Shown here one piece after another: positions 8,201 to 16,513 of a stretch of 35,267 nt of DNA; the stretch's first letter is position 1, and each line of letters opens with the position of its first letter. The position numbers and the translations under genes were made by a program. A model generated the notes under the pieces. It searched no databases. It had not been told where the DNA came from and saw nothing but the letters and a program-made list of their open reading frames with translations. This stretch comes from Bacteroidota bacterium (lineage in GTDB: Bacteria; Bacteroidota; Bacteroidia; CAIKAF01): NCBI GenBank assembly GCA_016866335.1, contig VGMT01000024.1, positions 1-35,267 of the forward strand, in the 5' to 3' direction.

Positions 8201-9241
8201 ATGAGTTCTTTTGACCCAAATGCCCCAGCGGCCTCAGCCTCAGGAATTTTTGGCCTACCTTATTCGGAATTGGAAGCCGATTTGGTTTTGCTGCCTGTAC
8301 CTTGGGCCGTTACTGTTTCGTACGGAGGCGGGGCCGACCGTGGACCCAAGGCCATTTTTGATGCATCTATGCAGGTCGATTTGTACGACCCAACCTTCCA
8401 AAAGGTCTGGGAATGCAAAACCGCAATGGCTCCCATTTCTAAAACCTTAAAAAAGGAGAGCCGGCATTTGCGCGTGTTGGCCGAAACGTATTTAGAGGGG
8501 TTGCTGCGTGGCGAATCTGCAAATTCAAATGAGCAGGCCTTTCTACGAAAAAACATCGATGCTGGCTGCCATACCATGAACCAATGGGTCGAAAAAAAGG
8601 TGGATTCGCTTTTGAAGAAGGGCAAAATGGTTGGTTTGATTGGAGGAGACCACTCCACCCCTTTGGGCGCCTTGCGTGCCCTAACCAAAAGGCACCCTAA
8701 CCTATCGGTACTTCAAATTGATGCGCATTGCGATTTGCGGTTGGCCTACGAAGGGTTTAAATTCTCCCATGCTTCCATTAGCCGGAATTTTCATCAAGAA
8801 TGCCAAAATTTAACCGCACTTGTACAAGTAGGAATCAGGGATTTGTGTCAAGAAGAAGCAGAGTATGCCGAACAGCATAGCAACATTCACCTGTTTACCG
8901 ACAGGTATTTGAACGAAAGGGCGGCCGAGGGCCAAACCTGGAAAACAACCCTAGAACACATAATTCGGCCATTAGGTAAAGAGGTGTACCTAAGTTTCGA
9001 CATTGATGGCTTGGATCCATCTTTGTGTCCGAATACGGGTACCCCGGTTCCCGGCGGTCTCAGCTTTTATCAAGCTGTTTCAATTATACAGGCAATTCAC
9101 GCTTCGGGCCGAACCTTGGTTGGCTTTGATTTGGTCGAGGTGGTTCCGGGCGATTCGGAATGGGATGCCAATGTGGGAGCCCGAATTTTGTTTCATCTTT
9201 GTACCGAAGCACACCGTTCAAGACAATCTTCTAATCTCTAA
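8201..9241 (+). CDS. Arginase/agmatinase/formimidoylglutamase-family ureohydrolase
   Basis: A binuclear-manganese hydrolase of the ureohydrolase fold, 346 residues. The metal ligands are all visible: H151 in GGDHSTPLG, D174/H176/D178 in DAHCDLR, and D267/D269 in SFDIDGLDPS. The downstream TGTPVPGGLS block is also typical. Family members release urea from arginine or agmatine, or formamide from formimidoylglutamate. The gene ends 11 bp before a deoxyhypusine-synthase-like gene, so the two are surely co-transcribed. That context favours agmatinase (putrescine supply) over arginase, but no substrate-defining residue was identified. An insertion of about 60 residues between the N-terminal strand and the GGDH motif is longer than in short agmatinases. 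Confidence 0.85.
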   Translation: MSSFDPNAPAASASGIFGLPYSELEADLVLLPVPWAVTVSYGGGADRGPKAIFDASMQVDLYDPTFQKVWECKTAMAPISKTLKKESRHLRVLAETYLEGLLRGESANSNEQAFLRKNIDAGCHTMNQWVEKKVDSLLKKGKMVGLIGGDHSTPLGALRALTKRHPNLSVLQIDAHCDLRLAYEGFKFSHASISRNFHQECQNLTALVQVGIRDLCQEEAEYAEQHSNIHLFTDRYLNERAAEGQTWKTTLEHIIRPLGKEVYLSFDIDGLDPSLCPNTGTPVPGGLSFYQAVSIIQAIHASGRTLVGFDLVEVVPGDSEWDANVGARILFHLCTEAHRSRQSSNL

Positions 9242-9252
9242 TTTGAAACCAT

Positions 9253-10224
9253 ATGAAAGGCCCCGTATCAAAATTTATTGAACACCATTACCGGCATTTT
9301 AATGCTGCCGCGTTGGTTGATGCCGCTAAAGGATACGAAAAACACCTGCTGGAAGGCGGCAAAATGATGGTTACCCTGGCGGGAGCTATGAGCACCGCCG
9401 AACTTGGGCTGTCTTTGGCTGAAATGATTCGGCAGGGAAAGGTGGATATTATTTCATGCACCGGAGCAAACCTAGAAGAAGATGTAATGAATTTGGTGGC
9501 CCATAGCCACTACAAAAGGGTTCCTCATTACCGCGATTTAAGCCCTCAAGACGAATGGGATTTGCTGGAAAACGGTTTTAATCGAGTAACCGACACCTGT
9601 ATTCCAGAAGAAGAAGCATTCCGACGCATTCAAAAACACATTTTCCATTTATGGAAAAAGGCCCAAGATGCAGGCGAACGCTATTTTCCGCACGAATACA
9701 TGTACCAGCTGTTGTTGAGTGGAGTTATGGAACAGTATTACGAAATTGACCCAAAAAACAGCTGGATGATTGCCGCAGCCGAACGCAACATTCCCCTTAT
9801 TGTTCCAGGCTGGGAAGACAGCACCATGGGCAATATTTTTGCGTCGTATTGCATCAAAGGTGAGCTTCAGCCTTCAACCATGAAATCGGGCATTGAATAC
9901 ATGACCTGGCTTAGCGATTGGTACCGTAAAAATTCGGGAGGCAAAGGCATTGGTTTTTTCCAAATTGGCGGTGGCATTGCCGGTGATTTTCCCATTTGCG
10001 TTGTTCCTATGATGTATCAAGATTTGGAATGGCACGACGTGCCGTTCTGGTCTTATTTTTGCCAAATTAGCGACTCTACCACCTCGTACGGCTCGTACAG
10101 CGGCGCAGTGCCCAACGAAAAAATAACCTGGGGTAAGCTCGACATTCATACGCCTAAGTTTATTGTGGAATCAGACGCTACCATTGTAGCACCTTTGATT
10201 TTTGCCTGGCTTCTAGATTGGTAA
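9253..10224 (+). CDS. Deoxyhypusine synthase-like protein (probable polyamine aminobutyl/aminopropyl transferase)
   Basis: A 323-residue member of the deoxyhypusine synthase family. Bacteria lack eIF5A, and characterised bacterial relatives act on small polyamines, for example making homospermidine. Visible blocks are GGKMMVTLAGAMSTAELG and ISCTGANLEEDVMNLVAH (NAD-binding half), IPLIVPGWEDSTMGN, and the catalytic Lys in EKITWGKL (K295), which forms the imine with the aminobutyl group in the eukaryotic enzyme. It is paired with a ureohydrolase 11 bp upstream, consistent with an agmatine/putrescine-derived pathway. Its stop lies 6 bp from that of the convergent M23 gene. The family is certain; the in vivo product is inferred. 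Confidence 0.88.
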   Translation: MKGPVSKFIEHHYRHFNAAALVDAAKGYEKHLLEGGKMMVTLAGAMSTAELGLSLAEMIRQGKVDIISCTGANLEEDVMNLVAHSHYKRVPHYRDLSPQDEWDLLENGFNRVTDTCIPEEEAFRRIQKHIFHLWKKAQDAGERYFPHEYMYQLLLSGVMEQYYEIDPKNSWMIAAAERNIPLIVPGWEDSTMGNIFASYCIKGELQPSTMKSGIEYMTWLSDWYRKNSGGKGIGFFQIGGGIAGDFPICVVPMMYQDLEWHDVPFWSYFCQISDSTTSYGSYSGAVPNEKITWGKLDIHTPKFIVESDATIVAPLIFAWLLDW

Positions 10225-10230
10225 TTTGGC

Positions 10231-11202
10231 TTAGTCCATAGCCTGACCTGGGCGATTGGACTGCTCAACCAGTTTGGCATACTCTTCTGCACTGATGTCA
10301 GAATAGTAAAAATAGACGGGGTTTACGGCTTGGCCTTTATGAACCACTTCGTAATGCAGGTGAGGGCCGGTAGATTTTCCTGTGCTACCCAGCAAGCCCA
10401 CTTTTTGGCCACGGCTAATCCGCATGCCAACCCGAACCGAAATAGACATTAAATGCGCGTACACGGTTTCGTAACCAAAGCCATGCCGAATGCGTACGCA
10501 ATTTCCATAACCCCCAGCCTCGTGGCTAGCTCCAACCACAATCCCATTCCCTGTGGCATAAATTGGGGTTCCCATTTCGGCCACAAAATCCATTCCAGCA
10601 TGGAACTTGGGGGTTTGATAAATGGGGTCTATTCGGTATCCAAACCCGCTTGTCATTCGTCCTAAATCTTTTAATTCTATCGGAATAATGGCTGGAATGC
10701 TTTTCAACATTTCGCTTTTGTTTTGAATCAAACCCCACAATTCGTTGTACGACCGAGTTTGAACATAGGCGCGTTTTCGTAACTGGTCCATTTTTTGGGT
10801 GGCCTCCGTCAGCAGGTCGGTAAGCAGCAAACCCTTAAACCTGTCGTACCGATTTGGCCCTGCATTTCCCGATTTACGGACCTCGGCCGAAATGGGTTCT
10901 GCTGCAAACAAGGCCCGGTAAATTTGATCGTCGCGGTTTTCTAGGTCAGCTACCACCTCTTCCATTTGACCTAATTGATTCTCAAGAACCTTTAACTGGC
11001 TCTCGGTCAATTCCAATTCCCTTTTTAGCCTTTTTTCTTTTGGTGAATCCAAATACCGATACGCAAACAACAACACCAAGGTCGCAAACAGCATTCCTGC
11101 CAGCAAATTGAAGGCAATTCTAAATGCCCGTTTGGGCCATTTCTCTCGATAAGGCTCAAAGCGCAGGGTTTTGGTGTTGTAGTGGTATTTTATTCTCGAC
11201 AT
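10231..11202 (-). CDS. M23 (LytM) family metallopeptidase, membrane-anchored, canonical active site
   Basis: A probable peptidoglycan endopeptidase of 323 residues. One membrane segment (about 28-48) follows a basic cytoplasmic N-terminus, then a coiled-coil stretch (about 55-92) and the LytM domain. The zinc site is complete: H201 and D205 (HAGMD), and H283 in GPHLHYE, with catalytic H250 (YAHL) and H281. The domain also has TSGFGYRIDPIYQTPKFH, typical of Bacteroidota cell-wall peptidases with a single N-terminal anchor. It likely cuts peptide cross-links during growth or division. It is the only one of three LytM proteins in this window with all canonical residues. Confidence 0.92.
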   Translation of the reverse strand: MSRIKYHYNTKTLRFEPYREKWPKRAFRIAFNLLAGMLFATLVLLFAYRYLDSPKEKRLKRELELTESQLKVLENQLGQMEEVVADLENRDDQIYRALFAAEPISAEVRKSGNAGPNRYDRFKGLLLTDLLTEATQKMDQLRKRAYVQTRSYNELWGLIQNKSEMLKSIPAIIPIELKDLGRMTSGFGYRIDPIYQTPKFHAGMDFVAEMGTPIYATGNGIVVGASHEAGGYGNCVRIRHGFGYETVYAHLMSISVRVGMRISRGQKVGLLGSTGKSTGPHLHYEVVHKGQAVNPVYFYYSDISAEEYAKLVEQSNRPGQAMD

Positions 11203-11295
11203 TTTTTGTTTATTCCCAGTTACTGAAAAAATGAGAGGTCATAAACCACCTTTTCAACCCTTTTCATTTCAAATATACATTGGGTTTTTAAATCA

Positions 11296-11319
11296 CAAAA
11301 AAGCCCTCGTAAGAGGGCT
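11296..11319 (-). terminator. Rho-independent terminator of the DUF1573 gene
   Basis: On the minus strand AGCCCTC pairs with GAGGGCT (11302-11308 with 11313-11319) around a 4-nt loop, then a run of six T. It lies 23 bp after the stop codon. Confidence 0.85.
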
Positions 11320-11342
11320 CTAAAAACAAACCAGAAATAGGA

Positions 11343-11807
11343 TTACTCTCCGGGAACACCAGAGTTGTTGTTGACAGGAAGGCCGCCGCTTGCAGGTGGT
11401 TGCTTCACATTGCCTGTGATGCGCACCACATGCTGACGGTATTGTGGATTCCCAGCGTCGTCCATTGATTCAACCTCGTTGGTCGTTATGGTTACTGTTT
11501 TTGAAATCATACCTGGACGGGCTGTATCGTATTTGATTTTTACCACTCCTTTTCCGCCCGGACGGATTGGATCTTTTGGCCATTCTGGAACCGTGCACCC
11601 GCAAGACCCTTTGGCATTGGTAATCATTAGAGGCTGCTTACCCTCATTTTTAAAGACAAAATCACGTACCCCGTCGCCTTTGTAAGGCACTTCGCCGTAA
11701 TCTACAATCATTGATTCTGCCGTTAACTTAGCTCCATCGGAATTTTGAGCCAAAAGAGTTCCTCCAAACATTAAGGCCGAGGCAACCAGAAAAGATGAAA
11801 TTTTCAT
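11343..11807 (-). CDS. DUF1573 domain secreted protein
   Basis: A small exported protein of 154 residues. The ATG at 11807 gives a standard signal peptide (MKISSFLVASALMFGGTLLA). The rest is one Ig-like DUF1573 domain with the usual landmarks: VDYGEVPYKGDG, FVFKNEGKQPLMITNAKGSC, the GCTVPEWP motif, PGGKGVVKIKYDT and VRITGNV. A Gly/Asn/Pro-rich tail ends the protein. DUF1573 proteins are frequent in Bacteroidota and their function is not established. A longer frame starting with TTG at 11855 is rejected because that TTG is the end of the -7 box. It has its own promoter and terminator, so it is monocistronic. Confidence 0.85.
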   Translation of the reverse strand: MKISSFLVASALMFGGTLLAQNSDGAKLTAESMIVDYGEVPYKGDGVRDFVFKNEGKQPLMITNAKGSCGCTVPEWPKDPIRPGGKGVVKIKYDTARPGMISKTVTITTNEVESMDDAGNPQYRQHVVRITGNVKQPPASGGLPVNNNSGVPGE

Positions 11808-11852
11808 AAGAATTGTTTTAACGATGTTCTTCGTTTGCTTTCCAAAACTATG

Positions 11853-11860
11853 CAAATTTA
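11853..11860 (-). promoter_or_regulatory. -7 promoter box of the DUF1573 gene (TAAATTTG)
   Basis: An exact TAnnTTTG match with a leader of about 45 nt to the ATG. Confidence 0.55.
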
Positions 11861-11949
11861 AGCCGAACCTTTTCGATTAACAAAAGTTTAACAGGCAAAA
11901 TTCACATTTAACCCTCAAAGCCCGCTCCGTGCCCTACCAAGATTCTGCC

Positions 11950-11957
11950 TACTTTTG
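11950..11957 (+). promoter_or_regulatory. -7 promoter box of the membrane glycosyltransferase gene (TACTTTTG)
   Basis: An exact TAnnTTTG match ending only 4 nt before the ATG. If used, transcription would begin at or next to the start codon, giving a leaderless or nearly leaderless mRNA. Confidence 0.5.
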
Positions 11958-11961
11958 ACCC

Positions 11962-13119
11962 ATGCCGTTTTTGGAATTGCTTTTTTGGCTGTGTTTTGGA
12001 ATCCTATTCCTTATTTATTTGGGCTATGGATTTGGCCTTTGTCTTTTAAGCAGGTTCTTTTCTTCTGGTCCGCAAAATTGGGCCTCTATAAATGAAATCC
12101 CTTCGGTTTGCATTGTTATACCTGCCTACAATGAACTAAATTGCCTTCCCGCCAAATTGGCCAATACCCTTTCGCTTGATTTTCCATTCGACAAGCTTAG
12201 TATTCTGGTAATAACCGACGGCAGTACAGATGGTTCTGATGCGCTCAATTGGCCTGATGAACGCGTTCGGTTGCTGCACCAAGCTCAACGCCAAGGCAAA
12301 TCGGCCGCGGTGAATCGGGCTCTTGGGTATTCCGATTCCGAAATTACCGTTATTACCGATGCCAATACCCTTCTGAGCCCTGATGCTCTTCTTGCCATTA
12401 CCGCTCCGTTTCAGTGGGGTTCCATAGGAGCTGTGGCCGGTGAAAAGCGCGTTCAAGCGGACCGAGGCAACAGTGCCTCGAGCGAGGGCCTATACTGGAA
12501 ATACGAAAGCCTGGTTAAGCGTTGGGATGCCCGCTTTTACACCATTGTAGGTGCCGCAGGCGAACTCTTTGCCTTCCGAACTCAACTTTTCAAGCCTCTT
12601 GAACCCGATGCCATTCTAGACGATTTTGTGCTCTCCGTACGCATCGTTGAACAAGGTTTTCGCGTTGCTTATGCCCCAAGAGCTAAGGCCACAGAACAGG
12701 CTAGCCCCAGCCTGATGGCCGAATGGAAAAGAAAAATCCGAATTTCAGCCGGGGTTTTTCAGTCCCTGCCTAGACTTGAATTGCCCTTTAAGCCCTTTAA
12801 ATGGCCCCGAGCCTGGTTTGTTTTTTTTGGCCACCGCTGGATGCGCTGGATGCTTGCCCCAACCCTACTGCCCCTATTCCTGCTTTGCCACCTTTGCCTT
12901 GGTATTGAAAACCAGGGCGCATGGATGGCTACAGCTCTGCTTCATTTGGGTTTGTACTCCTGGGCTCTCTTGGGCTTGGCCTTAAGCCGCCTTCAATTAA
13001 AAATACCCCTTTTTTATACCCCAATGTACTTTTTGATGATGAATGCCGCTATTGTGGCGGGAGCCCTACGGCACCTAAGGGGCGAGCAATCGGTACTTTG
13101 GGAAAAGGTTCGGCCTTGA
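11962..13119 (+). CDS. Family 2 glycosyltransferase, membrane-bound (processive-type layout)
   Basis: A 385-residue inner-membrane glycosyltransferase. It has one N-terminal membrane helix, then the GT-A domain: IVIPAYNE (51-58), ITDGSTDGS (84-92), a DAN metal-binding triad (133-135, in place of DXD), LDDFVLS (219-225, likely general base Asp) and KRKIRISAG (256-264). Two to three C-terminal membrane helices (about 285-370) follow. This layout resembles cellulose synthase-like and hyaluronan-type enzymes that use nucleotide sugars at the cytoplasmic face to build cell-surface polysaccharide. No other polysaccharide gene is adjacent, so the product is unknown. Its stop is 35 bp from that of the convergent ABC gene. 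Confidence 0.88.
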   Translation: MPFLELLFWLCFGILFLIYLGYGFGLCLLSRFFSSGPQNWASINEIPSVCIVIPAYNELNCLPAKLANTLSLDFPFDKLSILVITDGSTDGSDALNWPDERVRLLHQAQRQGKSAAVNRALGYSDSEITVITDANTLLSPDALLAITAPFQWGSIGAVAGEKRVQADRGNSASSEGLYWKYESLVKRWDARFYTIVGAAGELFAFRTQLFKPLEPDAILDDFVLSVRIVEQGFRVAYAPRAKATEQASPSLMAEWKRKIRISAGVFQSLPRLELPFKPFKWPRAWFVFFGHRWMRWMLAPTLLPLFLLCHLCLGIENQGAWMATALLHLGLYSWALLGLALSRLQLKIPLFYTPMYFLMMNAAIVAGALRHLRGEQSVLWEKVRP

Positions 13120-13154
13120 TGAGACATTGGCCATATCAACTATTTTAGCGGCCC

Positions 13155-14828
13155 TTAATCGGGCATGGCGGCCAAAAGCAAGCCTTTGGTGTAAGCCTCC
13201 TTAGGATGTTCGAACACCTGTTCTACCATTCCATGCTCCACAGCCTTTCCTGCTTGCATAACCAGTACTTCATCGCTCATGTAATGTACCACTGCCAAAT
13301 CATGCGAAATAAAAAGGCATGCAAAGCCTTCCTCTTCTTGCAATCCACGCAGCAGGTTTAAGACTTGAGCTTGGACCGATACATCTAAGGCGGCAACCGA
13401 TTCGTCGCAAATCAATACCTGCGGCTTTAAGGCCAGTGCCCGAGCTATGCCGATGCGCTGCCGTTGCCCCCCACTAAATTCAGCGGGATAACGCCCAAAG
13501 GCCTCTTCGGGCAATCCAACACGTTGCAGCCATTTAAGTGCTTGCTCCCGGCAGGCGGCTTTGCTGGCATATTTACGGTGCACCCAAAGCGGCTCTGCAA
13601 TAGCATGGCCAACCGACATATACGGATTTAACGAACCAAATGGGTCTTGAAATATCATCTGCATGTTGGGCCTAAACTTCCTTAATGCCTCGCCTTTCAA
13701 TGTTCTAAGGTTGGTATCTGCGAACTGAATTTCGCCAGAATGCACAGGCAGCAATCCAAGCAGCGCCCTGCCAAGGGTTGATTTTCCACATCCCGATTCG
13801 CCGACCAAACCCAGGGTTTGTCCTTTTTTAAGTTCAAATCCTACTCCATCAACTGCGTTTATGCTGGTCCTTTCCCTTCCAAGCCAATCGCGTTCCAAAG
13901 TGTACTTTACCGTTAATCCCTCAACCTTCAATAAAGTGGCAGCTAAGGAATCGGTCGCTGGGCGAGGACTATGGAATAGGCTGTTGTTTTCTTGACCATT
14001 TAAAAAATCTTCTACCGTTGGCAAACGTGCAGGCCGTTGAGCGGCCGAAAGCAATCGAGGCCTGCAAGCCCATAAACTCCGGGTATAAGGATGCTGTGGA
14101 TTGGAAAGGATATCGGCCGTCTTGCCTTGTTCCACCAGGTCGCCGCGGTACAGCACGGCAATGCGATGGGCTAATGCTGAAACCAAGCCCAAATCGTGCG
14201 AAATAAAGAGCATGGCCATGCCCCGGCCCTCTTGCAGTCGTTTTAAGGTTTGCACTATGCTTTTTTGAACCGTTGGATCCAAGGCGGTAGTGGGTTCATC
14301 GGCAATCAATAAGCCCGGCGAACACGAAATGGCCATGGCAATCATCACCCTTTGCTTTTGACCCCCAGAAATTTGATGCGGATAGGCGCGCATCATGGCC
14401 TCTGGCCTAGGCAACTGAACCTCGCGAAACAATTCCAAACAGCGCGCTCTGGCTTGGGCTTTGCTTAATTTTTCATGGGTCCTCAGGGCTTCAACCACCT
14501 GAAATCCACAGGTGTAATACGGGTTAAGCGAGGTCATTGGCTCCTGAAAAATCATGGCTGCCGACTTGCCCCGTATGCTGGGCATTTTCTGTTCAGGCTG
14601 GCTTAATACATCAATTGTTTCTTCCCTATGACGCAGTAAAATACGCCCGCTGGCTTGTCCAGGGTTTAAGCGCAATACGCTAAGCGAGGTAAGGGATTTT
14701 CCGCTGCCCGATTCGCCTACCAAACCAAGTGTTTCTCCCGCTTGAATGCCAAAAGAAACGTCCCGCAACACCTGCTTGCCTGCAAAGGCAATGGATAAGG
14801 ATTGGATGTCGAGTATGGGCCCCAGCAT
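13155..14828 (-). CDS. Fused dipeptide/oligopeptide-type ABC transporter ATP-binding protein (two nucleotide-binding domains)
   Basis: A 557-residue tandem ATPase with two complete ABC domains of the Dpp/Opp type. Domain 1 has GESGSGKS (38-45), ISGGQKQR (153-160) and LLIADEP (173-179). Domain 2 has GESGCGKS (343-350), FSGGQRQR (451-458) and VLICDES (471-477). Each domain has the HPYT- or KEAYT-type C-terminal extension of peptide/nickel importers. It would energise uptake of peptides or similar solutes, but no permease or binding protein is encoded nearby. The ATG at 14828 shares its A with the stop of the upstream lipoprotein gene (TGATG); a TTG one codon earlier is an alternative. The layout resembles YejF-type fused ATPases. 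Confidence 0.9.
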   Translation of the reverse strand: MLGPILDIQSLSIAFAGKQVLRDVSFGIQAGETLGLVGESGSGKSLTSLSVLRLNPGQASGRILLRHREETIDVLSQPEQKMPSIRGKSAAMIFQEPMTSLNPYYTCGFQVVEALRTHEKLSKAQARARCLELFREVQLPRPEAMMRAYPHQISGGQKQRVMIAMAISCSPGLLIADEPTTALDPTVQKSIVQTLKRLQEGRGMAMLFISHDLGLVSALAHRIAVLYRGDLVEQGKTADILSNPQHPYTRSLWACRPRLLSAAQRPARLPTVEDFLNGQENNSLFHSPRPATDSLAATLLKVEGLTVKYTLERDWLGRERTSINAVDGVGFELKKGQTLGLVGESGCGKSTLGRALLGLLPVHSGEIQFADTNLRTLKGEALRKFRPNMQMIFQDPFGSLNPYMSVGHAIAEPLWVHRKYASKAACREQALKWLQRVGLPEEAFGRYPAEFSGGQRQRIGIARALALKPQVLICDESVAALDVSVQAQVLNLLRGLQEEEGFACLFISHDLAVVHYMSDEVLVMQAGKAVEHGMVEQVFEHPKEAYTKGLLLAAMPD

Positions 14829-15346
14829 CAACTGGGCAACTTAGGTTGGGGTTTGGATTCAGGAGCAGGCCTAATAATAAGCCTGACCATTCCTGGCCCA
14901 TGAAACGGACTTTCGTCCATAATTTCAAGCACAACGGCAGGTTTAGAAAGGACATATACGCCTTGGTCCATCAACGCTTCCTGCTTCCAAGCCTTAGAAA
15001 AATGTGCCACCGCCAATTCGGTCAATTCCTCGCCCCTTGGCTCGGAATCCAGAAAAACCTGCACATAAATTTCGTTCAGTTGGCCCTCAAAAAACTGGTA
15101 TTGAACTTCGTAATATTCTGAATCTGAGTAGTGAAAATGGTATTTTACAAAGGCAGAATCCAAGGCAATCAGGGCTTTTTTATCTTCTTTTTCTTGCACT
15201 TTTTCCCAGGATTCGCCCAGGGAAATTCCGCGCCAGTGGGCCTCAGACGGCCCTGCCATTTCTTCGAAATGCTGCTTCAATGGCGTTCCGAAGCAGGCCC
15301 AAAGCAAGCTGACCGGCAAAAGCCAAACCCAAATTCGTTTTTGCAT
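14828..15346 (-). CDS. Putative lipoprotein, function unknown
   Basis: A 172-residue protein with a lipoprotein signal: MQKRIWVWLLPVSLLWAC, with lipobox LWAC and the acylated Cys at position 18. The mature part is acidic, with aromatic-rich segments (FHYSDSEYYEVQYQFFEG), and has no domain I recognise. The region WRGISLGESWEKVQEKEDK may be a helical hairpin. It is coupled by a TGATG stop-start overlap to the fused ABC ATPase, so the two are made together; a role linked to that transporter is possible but unproven. The upstream gap to the next gene contains repeat D. Confidence 0.75.
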   Translation of the reverse strand: MQKRIWVWLLPVSLLWACFGTPLKQHFEEMAGPSEAHWRGISLGESWEKVQEKEDKKALIALDSAFVKYHFHYSDSEYYEVQYQFFEGQLNEIYVQVFLDSEPRGEELTELAVAHFSKAWKQEALMDQGVYVLSKPAVVLEIMDESPFHGPGMVRLIIRPAPESKPQPKLPS

Positions 15347-15412
15347 GGCTCAAAGATACGGTACCCAAGTTAATTCCACCAATTTCGGGGTTAAATCTCA
15401 GGTTTATGATTA

Positions 15413-15559
15413 GGGCGGTTGCGGGCTTTCAGGGGTAGTCCGCGGTGGGCAGCTTCGGGCCCAGCGGCTTTGCGGTGGCTCCCAAGGTCGCCTCCGCAGC
15501 TCGCGGGCCCGGTGCTGCCCCCCTTTCGTGCTACCCCCTTCAATCCCTACCGCAGCACC
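15413..15559 (-). repeat. GC-rich structured intergenic repeat, copy D (reverse orientation)
   Basis: Same family as copy A, read on the minus strand. The outer stem is GCGGT with ACCGC (15549-15553 with 15415-15419), a C-G to T-A swap relative to copies A and F. The inner helix GGGGTAG/CTACCCC (15531-15537 with 15432-15438) is perfect. The apical loop is GACCTTGGGA (15480-15489). It is the only reverse-strand copy and fills the gap between two minus-strand genes. Confidence 0.85.
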
Positions 15560-15572
15560 CGTTCAAAAAACC

Positions 15573-15914
15573 CTATTTCGCTCCCTTGGGCCAACCCAAA
15601 AAGTAAATACCCATAGAAATGCTCCACAAATAGGTAAGGGGGGGCTGAACAGCCAAATTGGGTAAGGGGTACAGCATTAGGCCCAATCCGGTCGCCACAA
15701 CCACAAATGCGATTGCCCTGGAAATCCAGGTCGGCCCGGTTACCGTTGCCAAGGCAAGGGCAGAACTGCTCAACAACAACCCCAACAGCAACCATTCACT
15801 TTTTGAGGCGGGTAAACGAAGCCGCAGCCAATCAATATGAAACCAAGCGGGCACAATGGGCAAAGAAAATCGAAAGACCCATGAGGTCAATTCCTGAAAA
15901 AAGCGGTTTATCAT
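15573..15914 (-). CDS. Small membrane protein, function unknown
   Basis: A 113-residue hydrophobic protein with about three membrane segments (near 38-57, 61-82 and 93-108) after an aromatic N-terminus. I do not recognise a family. It starts 7 bp after the frr stop codon, so it is in the frr operon. Codon use and length support a real gene rather than a shadow, but homology cannot be checked here. Confidence 0.6.
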   Translation of the reverse strand: MINRFFQELTSWVFRFSLPIVPAWFHIDWLRLRLPASKSEWLLLGLLLSSSALALATVTGPTWISRAIAFVVVATGLGLMLYPLPNLAVQPPLTYLWSISMGIYFLGWPKGAK

Positions 15915-15921
15915 ACCGAAT

Positions 15922-16479
15922 TTAAACGGTCATTATTTCTTTTTCTTTTCGCTGACAAAGGTTATCTACCTTAACCGTGTATTCCTCTATCATTTTTTGA
16001 ACCTTTGCCTCTTGGTCTTTGGCAGCATCTTCTGCCAACCCCTCTTTGACCAATTTTTTAAAGCCTTCGTTTGCATCTCGGCGAGCGTTTCGCAGGCTAA
16101 CCTTGGCGTTTTCGGCTTCGGCTTTGGCCATTTTAACCATTTCTTTGCGGCGCTCTTCGGTCAATGGCGGAACATGAATGCGAATCATTTCTCCATCGTT
16201 TTGAGGATTCAGGTTTAAATTGCTGTTGATGATGGCCCGCTCTATGTCTTGAAGCATTTTCTTTTCCCAGGGTTGCACGGTAAGGGTGCGCCCGTCGGGC
16301 GTATTCACGTTGGCCACCTGCTGCAAAGGCACATTGGATCCGTAATATTCAACGTACACCGAATCAAGCATTGCGGGATTGGCTTTCCCGGTACGGATTT
16401 TCAATAATTCGTCTTCTAAATGCGAAATTGCTTTATCCATGCTGCCCCGGCAGCGTTGCATGATGGCTTCGGTACTCAT
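15922..16479 (-). CDS. frr: Ribosome recycling factor
   Basis: A cytoplasmic factor that, with EF-G, splits the post-termination ribosome. The 185 residues from the ATG at 16479 match the family exactly. The frame continues upstream to 16578, but those 33 residues have no family counterpart. Typical blocks are SMDKAISHLEDELLKIRTGK (14-33), ANPAMLDSVYVEYYGSNVPL, VNTPDGRTLTVQPWEK, IRIHVPPLTEERRKEMVK and VSLRNARRDANE. The small membrane protein upstream and the one downstream are on the same strand and close by. Confidence 0.95.
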   Translation of the reverse strand: MSTEAIMQRCRGSMDKAISHLEDELLKIRTGKANPAMLDSVYVEYYGSNVPLQQVANVNTPDGRTLTVQPWEKKMLQDIERAIINSNLNLNPQNDGEMIRIHVPPLTEERRKEMVKMAKAEAENAKVSLRNARRDANEGFKKLVKEGLAEDAAKDQEAKVQKMIEEYTVKVDNLCQRKEKEIMTV

Positions 16480-16513
16480 ATTCGTTTTGTTAAAGTTGGG
16501 TAGAAATTCAACA

